Shown here one piece after another: positions 1-8,699 of a stretch of DNA of 20,732 nt. The notes under the pieces are model-generated. The model was not told the DNA's origin. It did no database searches and was given only the letters and a program-made list of their open reading frames with translations. This DNA is from Actinidia chinensis. Its lineage: Eukaryota > Streptophyta > Magnoliopsida > Ericales > Actinidiaceae. The stretch covers positions 19,705,337-19,726,068 of the forward strand of contig CM018903.1 of assembly GCA_009663005.1 (NCBI GenBank), given 5' to 3'. A program made the translations under genes and the position numbers. Position 1 is the first letter of the stretch, and the number at the start of each line of letters is the position of its first letter.

Positions 1-486
1 CTGATAATCCATTGAACCCAGAGGGAGTCCTCTGTCGTTACATATGTGCCAACAAAGAGGAGAGACAAAATACATATTAATTTTGTTCCTATAAAAAAAA
101 GTTTTGCCATCAAAGTACTCACCCGCAATTTGGGGAATTCATTATGATGATTGAATTGGCCACAAAATAAATAAATATACAGTATGAAAGATAACGTTGA
201 CTCACCTGATGATGAGTACAAAAGCAAAATTTATTTTCTATCCCAATTGGTTTTTCATTTTTAATAATTTTTGTCACCGTTGAATTAAAATTTTGGTTTA
301 GGTTAAACTGCAATAAACTCCCCTAAACTATGATCGATTTGAGTTGTCACCTTAATTTTTAAACTCAGACATTTAACTCCCTTAATGTATACAGATAACA
401 AATATATATAATTGACTCTGTTAACGAAAATATAAATTTACCGTTTTACCTTTCAATTGTAAAGGGGTCAATATCTTGCTGGACCC
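1..486. other. AT-rich intergenic DNA, no gene seen
   Basis: No reading frame here looks coding. From about 300 to 480 the sequence has the style of plant transposon termini: a run beginning CTGCAATAAACTCCCCTAAA, followed by TTGTCACCTTAA and later CTGTTAACG. Many plant MULE-type termini look like this, but I could not find a matching inverted terminus further right, so this is only a hint of an old element end. Confidence 0.3.
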
Positions 487-672
487 TTCCCAATATACTA
501 ATCCCACCCCAATCTCCTCACACAAATTCTTTCTTCCCTCGACGCCACCCCCCACCCCAAACTACTAATTCAACTCATTTCCTCACGCAAAACTATTTTT
601 TACTGTACTTCCCCTCCAAATAATACTAACCCAACCCACTCTCCATACACAAATTTGTTTCCCTCACCCCTC
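487..672. repeat. Degenerate tandem repeat, three C/A-rich units
   Basis: Three imperfect units follow one another at about 487-540, 555-601 and 612-672. Each reads roughly CCAAAtAnTACTAAnCCAACnC, then a TCCTCACACAAA-like block, then TTTCCCTC. They are clearly related but diverged by substitutions and small indels. The strand is depleted in G. No coding potential is visible. It could be a decayed minisatellite or a duplicated transposon interior. Confidence 0.5.
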
Positions 673-1392
673 TTCTCCCCATATAATAATCCTAACGACA
701 ACAAATTATCCACCCTCTTTCTCAAAGACACACACAGCAAAACATGGTAGCGGTAATGTTTCAGCTTGGGGGTGGTGGTGGCTGGCCATCTTTGGACTTA
801 GAGTGATCCTGTTGGGTGTTTCAAATCTGAGGCCATGTTTGGGTGTCGAGTCACATTGTCGAGTGTTTGAAACCTAGGTCATGTTTCGTTATTTTGAATA
901 TACCTAAAGCCACGTAGTGTGAAACCCTAAATAAGAGGATAATTGAGTCACTAAATTTTGTTCACTACGGTATGTGTTAATTACATGACTTTTTCTATCC
1001 AAACGCCTAACAGCCTCTCCTAAAACAGGTTCATTTATAAAAAGTGTTAAAAAGGTAAAAGACCCAATACAACTTAGGTTGATAAGTATTCAAATAATCT
1101 TTTAATGGCAGACTCAGGATATTGGTTCATAATTTTTAAAATTTTACAGTTCATATTCTTAGTCTTATTTGGGAGTCTAATTTTTAAATGTATATGCAAC
1201 TATTACATTAAAATTCAAATTTAAAAGAATTAGGTTCAATATACCCTTTCATTTCTCACTTTCAAATACATGTAGTTATTATTAATGATAAGTTTTGCAA
1301 AAATTCCACCCCCCCAAACCCACCCACCCTATGTTTCGAACTTATTAAAGGTAAATACGTTTTAAAAACTTCAAAATGGGAAGAAGTATCAA
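673..1392. other. Intergenic DNA with a 25-bp direct repeat
   Basis: No gene is recognised. Two imperfect direct copies of about 25 bases, GTGTTTcAAAtCTgAGGcCATGTTT style, lie at 816-840 and 863-886. An ATG at 744 opens a 20-codon frame with a run of glycines that stops at 804-806; it is too short to call a gene. The rest (890-1390) is AT-rich without visible structure except a C-run near 1305-1315. Confidence 0.35.
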
Positions 1393-1762
1393 TCATACGG
1401 GCCTGGAGAGAGTTCGGATCCTTCTGATGCGCGTTCCGTGTGAAGTGGTCCTGAAATGTACTCATTTATATATTTTATGACCCACTTCCGCGGAGCGCAC
1501 TTCAGAGGATCCGAATCCCTCCATGCTTGTAGATTATTACTTATTTCCATTTGAAGTTTTCTAAAAAAAATTTTACACTTTTTAAAAAAGTTAAAAAACA
1601 TAAAGTCGTTTGTACACTTCAGAACCAAAACGACATCGTTTTAATTAAACCAAAAACGATCGTCATGTCAGGGACTCCTGAAATGTAAAAACGATATAAT
1701 TTTTACATATTTCAAAAATAGGACGCATATCAGATGAGCCGAATCCCAATGGAGAGAGAGTA
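1393..1762. mobile_element. MITE-like foldback element with repeated arms
   Basis: A segment near 1405-1450 (GAGAGAGTTCGGATCCTTCTG and on) is matched in inverted orientation by 1480-1522 (CAGAGGATCCGAATCCCTCC), forming a hairpin with arms of about 43 bases and a loop of about 30. A third related arm lies at 1722-1762 (CAGATGAGCCGAATCCC). The parts 1447-1525 and 1672-1752 are direct copies, both opening with CCTGAAATGTA and closing with CCGAATCCC. No protein is encoded. This fits a non-autonomous DNA transposon with a duplicated right half. I cannot assign a superfamily and see no certain target-site duplication. Confidence 0.55.
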
Positions 1763-1859
1763 CTAGTTTTGTGCCTCTATTGTATTGCCAGTAGGTCGAC
1801 AAAAAAATTTTTCTACATTAATTGTGTGCCTAGCCAAAAAGGAAAGAAAAGATTTTGCC

Positions 1860-1945
1860 CTCATAGGGCACGGACGCTTGCCCTATAGCTGCCTTGTCGC
1901 CCCTCGGCTTTCTACCTATAAAAATAAAATCACCCTACCGCTCTG
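1860..1945 (+). promoter_or_regulatory. Core promoter with TATA box for the 67-aa gene
   Basis: TATAAAA lies at 1917-1923 in the context CTACCTATAAAAATAAAAT. About 20-30 bases downstream begins a pyrimidine-rich stretch (1935-2000, CTTTCTCCCCC, TCTCTTTCTCTCTC) like the Y-patch and leader of plant genes. Upstream an inverted repeat ATAGGGC (1863-1869) / GCCCTAT (1880-1886) could be a factor site. The start of transcription is inferred at about 1945-1955. Confidence 0.6.
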
Positions 1946-1949
1946 TCCT

Positions 1950-2097
1950 TTCTCCCCCACATACACCTTACCCATCTCTTTCTCTCTCTACAAATTTCTT
2001 CTTCTCTGCGTTCTTGTAGTTTCTTGTCTAGTGTGAAAGGCTTATAGGGCTCTCTTCTACACTTCCGCCATTGCATATCTCTACTGAAAAACCAAAC
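1950..2097 (+). other. 5' UTR exon of the 67-aa gene
   Basis: The pyrimidine-rich leader ends in AAAC followed by GTAAGT (2098-2103), a near-perfect plant splice donor. The start of the exon is inferred from the TATA box. An upstream open frame beginning at 1785 starts before the TATA box and stops at 2034-2036 inside this exon, so it is not taken as coding. Confidence 0.6.
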
Positions 2098-2664
2098 GTA
2101 AGTTTTTGGCCTTTCACAAATCTCTGTTTTCTTGTCAATTTATTCTACCAAATATTTGTATGTATCTAAATACTAACAAGTGAGAAACACTCTTTTTGTC
2201 GAGATTTAGGATAAATTACAACTTTGGGTGATATATTATTGTGGTTTTTTATAATTTATATCATCTTTAGGTCACAATTTTATGAATTTTTTGATTTATT
2301 TTTCGTTAAAAAAATAAAAAACGTAAAAAAAACCAATGAATTATTGGAGAATCATCCGAATTATTAATTTAGATTTTAGTATTGTTTGTAAGAAAAAAAA
2401 TTATTTTTTCAACCGGAAAAATAGAAACAATATGCAAATATATGAAAAAAAAAATTTAAAAATCAACTTAAATAATTTATTGGCTTCTATTTTTTTGTTC
2501 GGGAGATTTCTGATTTATTTGATTTATTCATTATTTATGGGCGGGTTTGTGGATTGAAAATCCCAATGTTTTGATTCTTGAGTGTTCATATATACTGAAT
2601 TTTTGCTTAGAACCAATGAATTTTCATTTTGAGTATTTATTTTTTTTTATGTGCGCGCTTGCAG
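2098..2664 (+). other. Leader intron (5' UTR intron)
   Basis: Donor GTAAGT is at 2098-2103. The acceptor is in GTGCGCGCTTGCAG, ending at 2664, preceded by a T-rich tract (2630-2650). The body is strongly AT-rich, as expected of a plant intron. A 567-bp intron in the leader just ahead of the start codon is common in constitutively expressed plant genes and often raises expression; that role is inferred here. Confidence 0.6.
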
Positions 2665-2681
2665 ATTGTGTTGATGCTGTA

Positions 2682-2974
2682 ATGGAGACCAAAGGAGGCA
2701 AGAAGAAATCTAGCAGAAACAGTAATAGCTCTAGCTCTCTCCAATACGAAGCCCCTCTCGGTTACTGCATCGAAGACGTTCGTCCCAATGGTGGAATCGC
2801 GAAGTTCCGATCTGCTGCTTACTCCAACGTAATTACACAATGCTATATCTACTATGTATCTATAATTCTACTGTGTTTCAATGTCAGATTCTATTTGTGT
2901 TTTTTCTTCAATTGCAGTGCATGAGGAAACCCTTCTTGATGTGGGAAAATATCCAAGTTGACCACGTCGCCTAA
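2682..2974 (+). CDS. Small conserved plant peptide, spliced, function unknown
   Basis: The coding parts are 2682-2828 and 2918-2974, joined across an 89-bp intron (donor GTAATT at 2829, acceptor ATTGCAG ending at 2917) in phase 0, giving 67 residues. The start is the first ATG after the leader-intron acceptor. Residues 1-20 are basic and serine-rich (METKGGKKKSS, then Asn/Ser repeats). The core reads YEAPLGYCIEDVRPNGGI, then KFRSAAYSN; exon 2 opens CMRKP. There is no signal peptide and no membrane segment; a small soluble, possibly nuclear, protein is likely. I believe the core belongs to a short plant-specific family of unknown function but cannot name it. Oddity: reading one T fewer at 2933-2934 would place a TGA straight after Lys-Pro-Ser, so the last 13 or so residues may be a frameshifted tail or a sequencing error. 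The gene itself is fairly sure, the C-terminus is not. Confidence 0.72.
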
Positions 2975-2993
2975 TTATCACCTCGCCCACGTA

Positions 2994-3411
2994 CAAGGGC
3001 GGAGCCAAGATTTTAATTTGTCCTGGGCTGAAATTATTTTTAAAGAAATACAAAAAAAAAAATTTATAGAACATGAATATGCAAAATTTATATAAACTAA
3101 GCAATTTTATAACTAATATACAGATTATAGCAAAAGTGTATATAAACCGGCAAATATTCAAAAAAACTTATAAAAAATTACCTATTGAAGTTGTGCCCGA
3201 CGGTTTTTTATAAAATATAAATCATCTACAATTGAATCTGAATCGATAGGTTTAGAAAGTTCTCTTTCGATATAGACAATCATTGAATCTGCAAGAAACT
3301 CATTTTTCATCTTATTGCGAAAAAAACATTTTTTAATATCCTTCACTAAAAATCTTGTTCAATAGTTGTTTTGGCAACGAAAGCGTTTAAAATAAACGAC
3401 TTAACCTTTGT
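2994..3411 (-). mobile_element. hAT transposon relic, 3' part
   Basis: The left edge carries CAAGGGCGGAGCCAAG, which resembles the terminal inverted repeat of many plant hAT elements. Read on the - strand, the segment holds the end of a hAT transposase gene followed by an AT-rich 3' part and this terminus. No matching terminus is seen on the other side, so the 5' portion is lost. The terminus starts only 20 bases after the stop codon of the upstream small gene, so the insertion may have replaced that gene's native 3' UTR. Confidence 0.65.
3182..3411 (-). pseudogene. hAT transposase C-terminal dimerisation domain (fragment)
   Basis: Translated on the - strand, the last 42 codons are open and end at a TAG (3184-3182). 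They contain MKNEFLADSMIVYIEREL, then an acidic stretch and KNRRAQLQ. This is the recognisable tail of plant hAT transposases of the zinc-finger MYM/TTF type, in the hAT C-terminal dimerisation domain. Further upstream a piece FVAKTTIEQDF fits the alpha-helical ERxFS part of the same domain, but in another frame and interrupted by two stops (TAGTGA). The DDE catalytic core is absent, so the fragment cannot transpose anything. Assignment to hAT is strong from the 42-codon match; the sub-family is less certain. Confidence 0.8.
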
Positions 3412-3837
3412 CAGTGGCTACACCCAGGACAGAGGGCGTGTGAATTGTATGAGACGGATAGTTTGAGAATTGTTTTAATCAAAGAAATTGTATTTAGCCC
3501 TCGAACCAAAATTTAAAATCCAATTTTGGCCTAAAACTTGTATTTGCCATTTCATTTGCGGGCCATGGGCTGGTTGAGTACTGGGCTAGGCTGGGCTAGG
3601 ATTGGCTGGGCTCCCTTGTGCTACAGCCCAGGTAAGCCTTTGCAGTGGCTTCTGCCCCTGCCACGTATTTGTGATCGCCGCGCTCGTGGTTGTCGCTTGG
3701 ATCACATCGCCTATATAGGTGTAGATGTGCTGTTCTCATTTCCTTCGCCAGATCGTAGACCCCCCCCCGGATCCTCCGCGTCTCGCCTCCCCTTTTTCCC
3801 TATATCCGGGCTCATCTCTGGAGATCTTCCCATCCCC
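3412..3837. other. Unassigned DNA between hAT relic and LTR
   Basis: The right part (3560-3837) is GC-richer than its surroundings, with repeats of GGGCTAGGCTGGGCTAGG at 3584-3601, a TATATAGG at 3711-3719, and CCCCCCCCC at 3761. It may be an upstream portion of the LTR that follows, since the LTR start cannot be fixed with only one LTR copy. An open frame of 119 codons at 3538-3897 crosses the proposed LTR start and has no recognisable domain, so I do not call it a gene. Confidence 0.3.
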
Positions 3838-4247
3838 TGTAACAGACCATCACATCCCATGATTGCGGGCACTCCCCACACGCATCCCTCCTCCTGAATC
3901 TCTTTAGAATACAAGGATACAACTCCCTAAGCTGAGTGCTCGGAAAATCCTCTCTGAATATCCTCACTCACTCCGGATCTCCATTCAACTCCTATATAAA
4001 GGCCGCTCCTCCATTATTCCAAGGTACGTTCAATACAACACACTTCAGAGTGCGTTTCCTCGCCTCCGGCTCTATTTTATACTTGTCATCGCCTGGTCTG
4101 ATCTCTAAAAACGCCGGAGGGGTTTTGAGCGGTCCTGTCCCGCCGGCCGTTTTTCTTTGTTCATCTAGGCAGGTCGCCCTAGTCGTTCTGAGGTCAAGAG
4201 CAATATTTGAGACTATTGGATTGCTCGCCCATATTTTTACCACAACA
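3838..4247 (+). repeat. 5' LTR of the gypsy relic
   Basis: The 3' end is well placed: CACAACA (4241-4247) is followed by TTTTT and a primer binding site. A TATA box, CCTATATAAAGG, lies at 3992-4003 and marks the U3 promoter. The proposed start TGTAACAG at 3838 pairs with the terminal ACA as a TG...CA border, giving 410 bp, but with no 3' LTR for comparison the start could lie further left (to about 3540). Confidence 0.55.
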
Positions 4248-4252
4248 TTTTT

Positions 4253-4270
4253 TGGCGCCGTATTGTGGAA
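4253..4270 (+). other. Primer binding site of the gypsy relic
   Basis: TGGCGCCG at 4253-4260 follows the LTR end after five T. This is the usual start of the tRNA primer binding site in plant Athila/Tat gypsy elements (tRNA-Asp-like); the downstream part TATTGTGGAA is decayed. Confidence 0.65.
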
Positions 4271-4362
4271 TGACAGTTCTCTCAACATTCTAATGCACCT
4301 GCGGCAAGCCGTTATCTACCTAACCAAGTGCCAGCAGCCCTCCGGATAACAAAACTCCTCCT

Positions 4363-5500
4363 ATGGCCAATACAGCCAGGTTTCGGATTTTAAAAAGGCC
4401 TTCATCGTGAGATACACGGTATGGCTGAACGATGAGAATCATGATGAGAATAACGCCCGCCTTGTAGCAGACTCCTTGCTGCGGCCAATCCCCCACCTCC
4501 GTCAGCACCACCATTCCCGATATCGAACGATCCCAACCACTCTAATCGTTCAGGAGGTCGCTCTCAAAATCTCAGTTACCGACCGCGCACGTCGAGGGAG
4601 ACGCCGATCACCAAGTCCCTCCCTGAGGAAGTTGTTCATCGGAATCTAGTGAGGTTCCAGCATTGGGAGGCGAGGAGACTGTGAGGGGAAGGATCACCCT
4701 CGCGAGATGTGGATCGAATCGGGCACTGGAACCATCCCATAACCTCACAAAGATTCGAGATCCTAGATTCCGTCTCGACGCAATTAACCCTTGGGACAAA
4801 TGCTCTAGTAACAGTGGAACATTAATAAGACAAACCGAACTACCGTTCATAGAGAGAGTCATTGCAGAGCTCGTGTTTGCTCTTCAGTTCAATTACCTAC
4901 CCAGCTCGAAATCTATGAGGGAGACAGATCCCCGATGGACCACCTGGATTCGTAACAAAGTTTTGGGGATGTCGCTCCTAGGGTTGTTCCGGAATGAAGT
5001 TATGTGTCAACATTCTTGGCCACTTGGTCGCAGATCGTGTTCCGAAAACTACCTACTGCCTCCTTGGACCATAGACTTTTTTGGCGACCTCAGTCGACTC
5101 TTCGTCGCCAATTTCAATGAGCTGTATGAATCGGCAGAAAAACACTTTCCACCTCTTCCCTATTTACCAGAAGGAAACCGGAGCTTGAAAGACTTCGTGG
5201 CAACGATTCAACCAGACTGTATTAGAAGTCGAGGATCCAGTGACAAAGAGTGATCATGGCATTATGGAAGTCCCTTCCAACCTAGTCCCTATTCGACTGC
5301 ATTCCAAAAATGTTCCCGAAACTTTGGTCTGCCCTCCAAGGCAAGCCGACAAGGTATATATCGCCGCAGAAAAACCAGCCGAGGCCAAACGCAGGCAACG
5401 AGGAAGTATTCACAAGAGGAAGGAACTTGATATACGAGGCGAATTGATTTTAGAAGAACGGAGAATAAGAGGCCTGACCGAGATTCTACCGCCCTAACGA
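4363..5500 (+). pseudogene. gag (capsid region) of the gypsy relic
   Basis: The best preserved part is the open stretch 4663-5253. From about 4840 it shows the plant gypsy capsid pattern: PFIERVIAEL, then TDPRWTTWIRNKV with a Trp-rich helix, MCQHSWPLGRRS, LPPWTIDFFGDLSRLFVANF, and [10 protein letters not shown]. This is the order of conserved pieces in the retrotransposon gag domain. An ATG at 4363 (MANTARFR) is a candidate original start, but that frame stops soon. A second open stretch 5240-5497 is basic ([11 protein letters not shown]) and would be the part before the zinc knuckle. In life gag formed the virus-like particle; here it is broken. Confidence 0.75.
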
Positions 5501-5559
5501 TAGGCATCCTCGTACTCTACCCTTCGCCGCCCCCGCCCCCCCATTTCATTTTCCCACCC

Positions 5560-6380
5560 CTCAATGGCCCCCGTCGCCCGGTTACTCTTGCAAAATAAAT
5601 ATGAAGAATTTGTCAAATGCCCGGGAAGAATCAAGACTGACCCCCAGAAAAAACCCGAAACAAATATTGTGATTCCATCACCGAGACCACGGGCCCACAC
5701 GTAGGATTTTTCCAATTGAAAGAGCAAATAGCGACCTAATAAAGGGTTATCTGAGGAAATATGTTGCATACATCGCATTGCCTAATTCCTAGAAAGAAGG
5801 TACGCGACAACAGACCAACTATGGGTGATATTCAAACAATTCCACGACGGATTTAGATCGGGTGGTGTTAGACTCATCCAGGAAAGGTAGGCCAGAAGGC
5901 CCATAGACTGGCCGAAGAAGAAAATCTAACAACCCCTCTAGTCGTTTGTCAGGGACCACCCGCCAATCACCTTCAGCAATGCCGATTTGAGGGGCTTCAC
6001 CTACCCCATGACAATGCTTGGTTGTTCTGCCGTCAGGTGCCAATTTAAGTCTAAAGGATTTTAATCGACACCGGAAGATCACCAGACAACTATTCATCTC
6101 AGCGTTTGAAAGGATGAACAATTGGGCTGGATAAGCTGCACCCTTTTCCATACCCCTCTGATCGGATTTGGAGAAAATATGAAACACACCACTGGGTGGA
6201 TCAACTTAACAATAACTGGGAAACCGAAACCACACCAGACCACCGTATGGCAAGATTTATTATGGTAGGACTCCCATCGCCTTTAATGCCATTTGTAGGA
6301 AGACCAACGTTAGGAGGAATCAAGGCGATCACTGACATATACCCACCTGAGTGAAATTCCCCACCTCCAGTGGAATAGCG
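5560..6380 (+). pseudogene. gag end and aspartic protease of the gypsy relic
   Basis: Around 5670-5790 a frame reads FHHRDHG and later LIKGYLRKYVAYIAL, the charged segment that follows the zinc-knuckle region in plant gypsy polyproteins. The protease active site is visible as LIDTG with the Asp-Thr-Gly codons at 6067-6075. The end of the protease is seen as FIMVGLPSP and VGRPTLGGIKAI at about 6250-6335. Frames shift several times between these points and stops are frequent, so no protease could be made. Confidence 0.72.
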
Positions 6381-6431
6381 AGATTAAAGGGCGATCATAG
6401 GGTGGAGGCAAGCTTCATTTCGGCATGAAGA

Positions 6432-7600
6432 TTGGAAAACCTCCTCGTTCCAATTCGCCCAATAGCAATCAAGGACTGCCGGGCGAAGACAATAGACCGC
6501 GTACTGAGAAAGAGAAGTGGAACAAATTACCCTGGTAGATCCCAGAGAAATTCAAGGAACACCAAACCCTCGAAGAAGTCGCCTAAACTCCATACAACCA
6601 GATACCCGGATCGCCATATCATGATCGAACAGAACTTACCAATGGGTTGCGTTTCACCCTAATAAAACTCTTGAAAAAGAAACTCGAGTATCTCCTTGTC
6701 ACCAGGCGATGTCCCTGGCACTGATCTTGAAAGTTGCCAGCACAAGCTGTTCACCAATCCATGAGCACTCTCTAGTTCGCCAAAAATGAAAAAAGTTGCC
6801 CCTGAACACCTAAAGGTCACTGAAGACGAAGTTAAACAAGAGCTCATCAAAGCCAATGTTATCCGCAAAGCCCACTATTCGGATTGGTGCGCAATGGTCG
6901 TAGTAGCTCCCCAAAAGGAGGAAAGTGGAGGGTGTGTGTGGATTTCACCGCCCGCCCTCATAAGGCGTTGCCCAAAAGACAGTTTTTCTTTAACCCAAAA
7001 TCCTATCTGATATAGTCGACGCCCTCCCTCCAAGCATGAGCTCCTGAGTTTTATGGATGCCTTCTAATGATATCATCAGATCAAACTTTTACCCTCTCCG
7101 ACGTAAAAAAAATTCTTTTTCACACGGAGCGAGACTATAATTGCGAAGCATAAGTCATGGCCATTTTGTAAAGAACTGGGCGACGTATCATCGGATTGTC
7201 ACTAAGATATTCAAGGAACAAATTGGAAGACCATGGAGGTGGACATAGACGATATGCTAGTTTAAGAGTCTCCATCCCCCCTGAAAAAAAACCCCAAATA
7301 TCGCCCACCTCGAAAAAGCATTTGGCATCCTGTGACATCAACCGGATGATGTTGAATTTTTTAGTGGCATCTTTGGAGTATCATCTGGAAAAATTTTAAG
7401 GATTTTTTGGTCACAAGCGTGGAATTGAGGCAACTCCGGACAGATCAAACCCTTATATCACAATGAGCTCCTCGCCTAGAAATGTTGCGAGAAGGTACAT
7501 CGTTTACTAGGCGAGAGCCGCCCTTAAAATATTCGTCTCTAATTCTGTCGGACAATGCCCTCCCTTCTTCAGAATTTTTGAGAAAAAACTAGACTTTGGT
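6432..7600 (+). pseudogene. Reverse transcriptase of the gypsy relic
   Basis: The open stretch 6786-7010 carries the N-terminal fingers: APEHLKVTEDEVKQ, NVIRKAHYSDW, MVVVAP, then a decayed DFT-type motif and CPKDSFSL. The palm motif lies in the frame near 7233-7262 and reads MEVDIDDMLV, so the residue normally Tyr before the two catalytic Asp is Asp here. After it come pieces such as RGIEATPD near 7420 and SNSVGQCPPFFR near 7540, from the connection to RNase H. Several frameshifts separate these. The region 6432-6785 is the linker between protease and reverse transcriptase. Confidence 0.8.
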
Positions 7601-8230
7601 CCAGTGGAATGAGGAATCTGAAACGGGTGTCCTACGCTCAAGAATATCTCGGATCACCGCCATTACTCCTTTCCTACCACCGACGAAGATCTCTACGTAT
7701 TTATCTAATTCTATCTTTTCTTGCCCACCAGCAGGAAGTGCCGTGCTTATCCGAGAAGATGACTGAGTCCAAAAAAACCAGTATATTATGTTCGCTAAAG
7801 TCCTTATGGGGAGAGCCGAGCCAAATATCCGAAAATCGAAAAGCTCGGTCGTAAATATATACTAAAAAACTAAACTAAACTATTCCTACTAAAAACCTAC
7901 TAAATTCTACTATATCTATAACCGTGCTACGTCCTACTATATCTTAACCGGCCCTAATTTATGCCCTCCAGGGAATTTCGCATTATTTTCAACCCATTCC
8001 TTTATAAGTGCTAACACCTGATCAACCACTGAACAAATTCTCCAATGCCAGACACACAGGTAGACTCATTAATGGTCCCATTGAGCTAAGTGAATTCCAC
8101 ATTAATATAAGGCCGAGATGGAAATAAAAACTCAGGCCTGGCTATTTCATCTCGAATCCACCCATGAAGGCCTCCAGACCAAAAGTAACCTCCTCCTGAA
8201 ATGGAAACCCTCAAAGAACATGCTTCGCAA
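7600..8230 (+). pseudogene. RNase H of the gypsy relic
   Basis: The frames around 7630-7850 give GSPPLL, EDLYVF, KPVYYVR and KYPKIEKLG, fitting the start of the RNase H domain that follows reverse transcriptase. A foreign-looking AT/CTAC-rich segment interrupts it at 7852-7945. The domain resumes with LSEFHINIRPRW-like residues near 8090-8130, its usual end. It is broken by the insert and by stops. Confidence 0.65.
7852..7945. repeat. CTA-rich low-complexity insert in RNase H
   Basis: A G-poor segment made of variants of CTAAA and CTACTA (for example CTACTAAAAACCTACTAAA) splits recognisable RNase H sequence. It looks like microsatellite expansion or filler DNA rather than retrotransposon sequence. 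Confidence 0.45.
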
Positions 8231-8239
8231 AAGGGTCTC

Positions 8240-8640
8240 ACCCGTTGAATATTATTTTAGATGGCTCTTCCAACCCGCACGTTGTGGTGCAGGCTCATCA
8301 TACAAACCCTCAGGCGAGCAGAGGGAGTCCGCCATCTACACGGAGTTAAAGCCAATCTATATGAAGCTGATATGAAAAACTCTTCTCGCATGGTCTCATC
8401 AAGAGTGGCGGTGGAATTGGGAGCCCAATCCTTGGAAACGTTTTCAGTGACTCACAACTATAGTTACACCAAGTCCAAGGGGACTACCTCACCACGCTCT
8501 CCAAGATGCAAGATTATGGCTTATTTGGACGAGGTGAAGACCCGCTCCGTCAAATTCAATGATTTCACGGATTCGCAATCCCCAGGAAGAGAAAAAAGGC
8601 AGATGCCCCTAGCTAATCTCGCCTCAAACCCTTGAGTTTT
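8240..8640 (+). pseudogene. Second (Tat-type, archaeal-like) RNase H of the gypsy relic
   Basis: Between RNase H and integrase lies a further RNase H-like block. Visible pieces are GAGSSYKPSGE and YTELKPIYMKL (the Glu helix), then in another frame YLDEVKTRSVKFNDFT and ANLAS near 8516-8630, the end of the domain. The position and pieces match the additional RNase H that marks the Tat/Ogre lineage. The active-site set is incomplete and the frames change at least twice. Confidence 0.65.
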
Positions 8641-8699
8641 TATTTCAGACAGATGCATACCTCTAAAAATTCCTACTAGCTCAAGCATTGAGGTCGCCA

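Noticed and set aside
300..1060. A gene-carrying MULE with ends near 300 and 1060
   Set aside because: The left side looks like a transposon terminus, but the reverse complement of the right side does not align with it and no target-site duplication was found.
1785..2036. An 83-codon open frame on the + strand ahead of the small gene
   Set aside because: It starts upstream of the TATA box and runs through promoter and leader sequence. The hydrophobic end comes from the CT-rich leader, not from a signal peptide.
3538..3897. A 119-codon open frame on the + strand
   Set aside because: It is a GC-rich stretch with no domain, crosses the proposed LTR start, and is rich in Pro/Ser/Arg as expected of chance translation.
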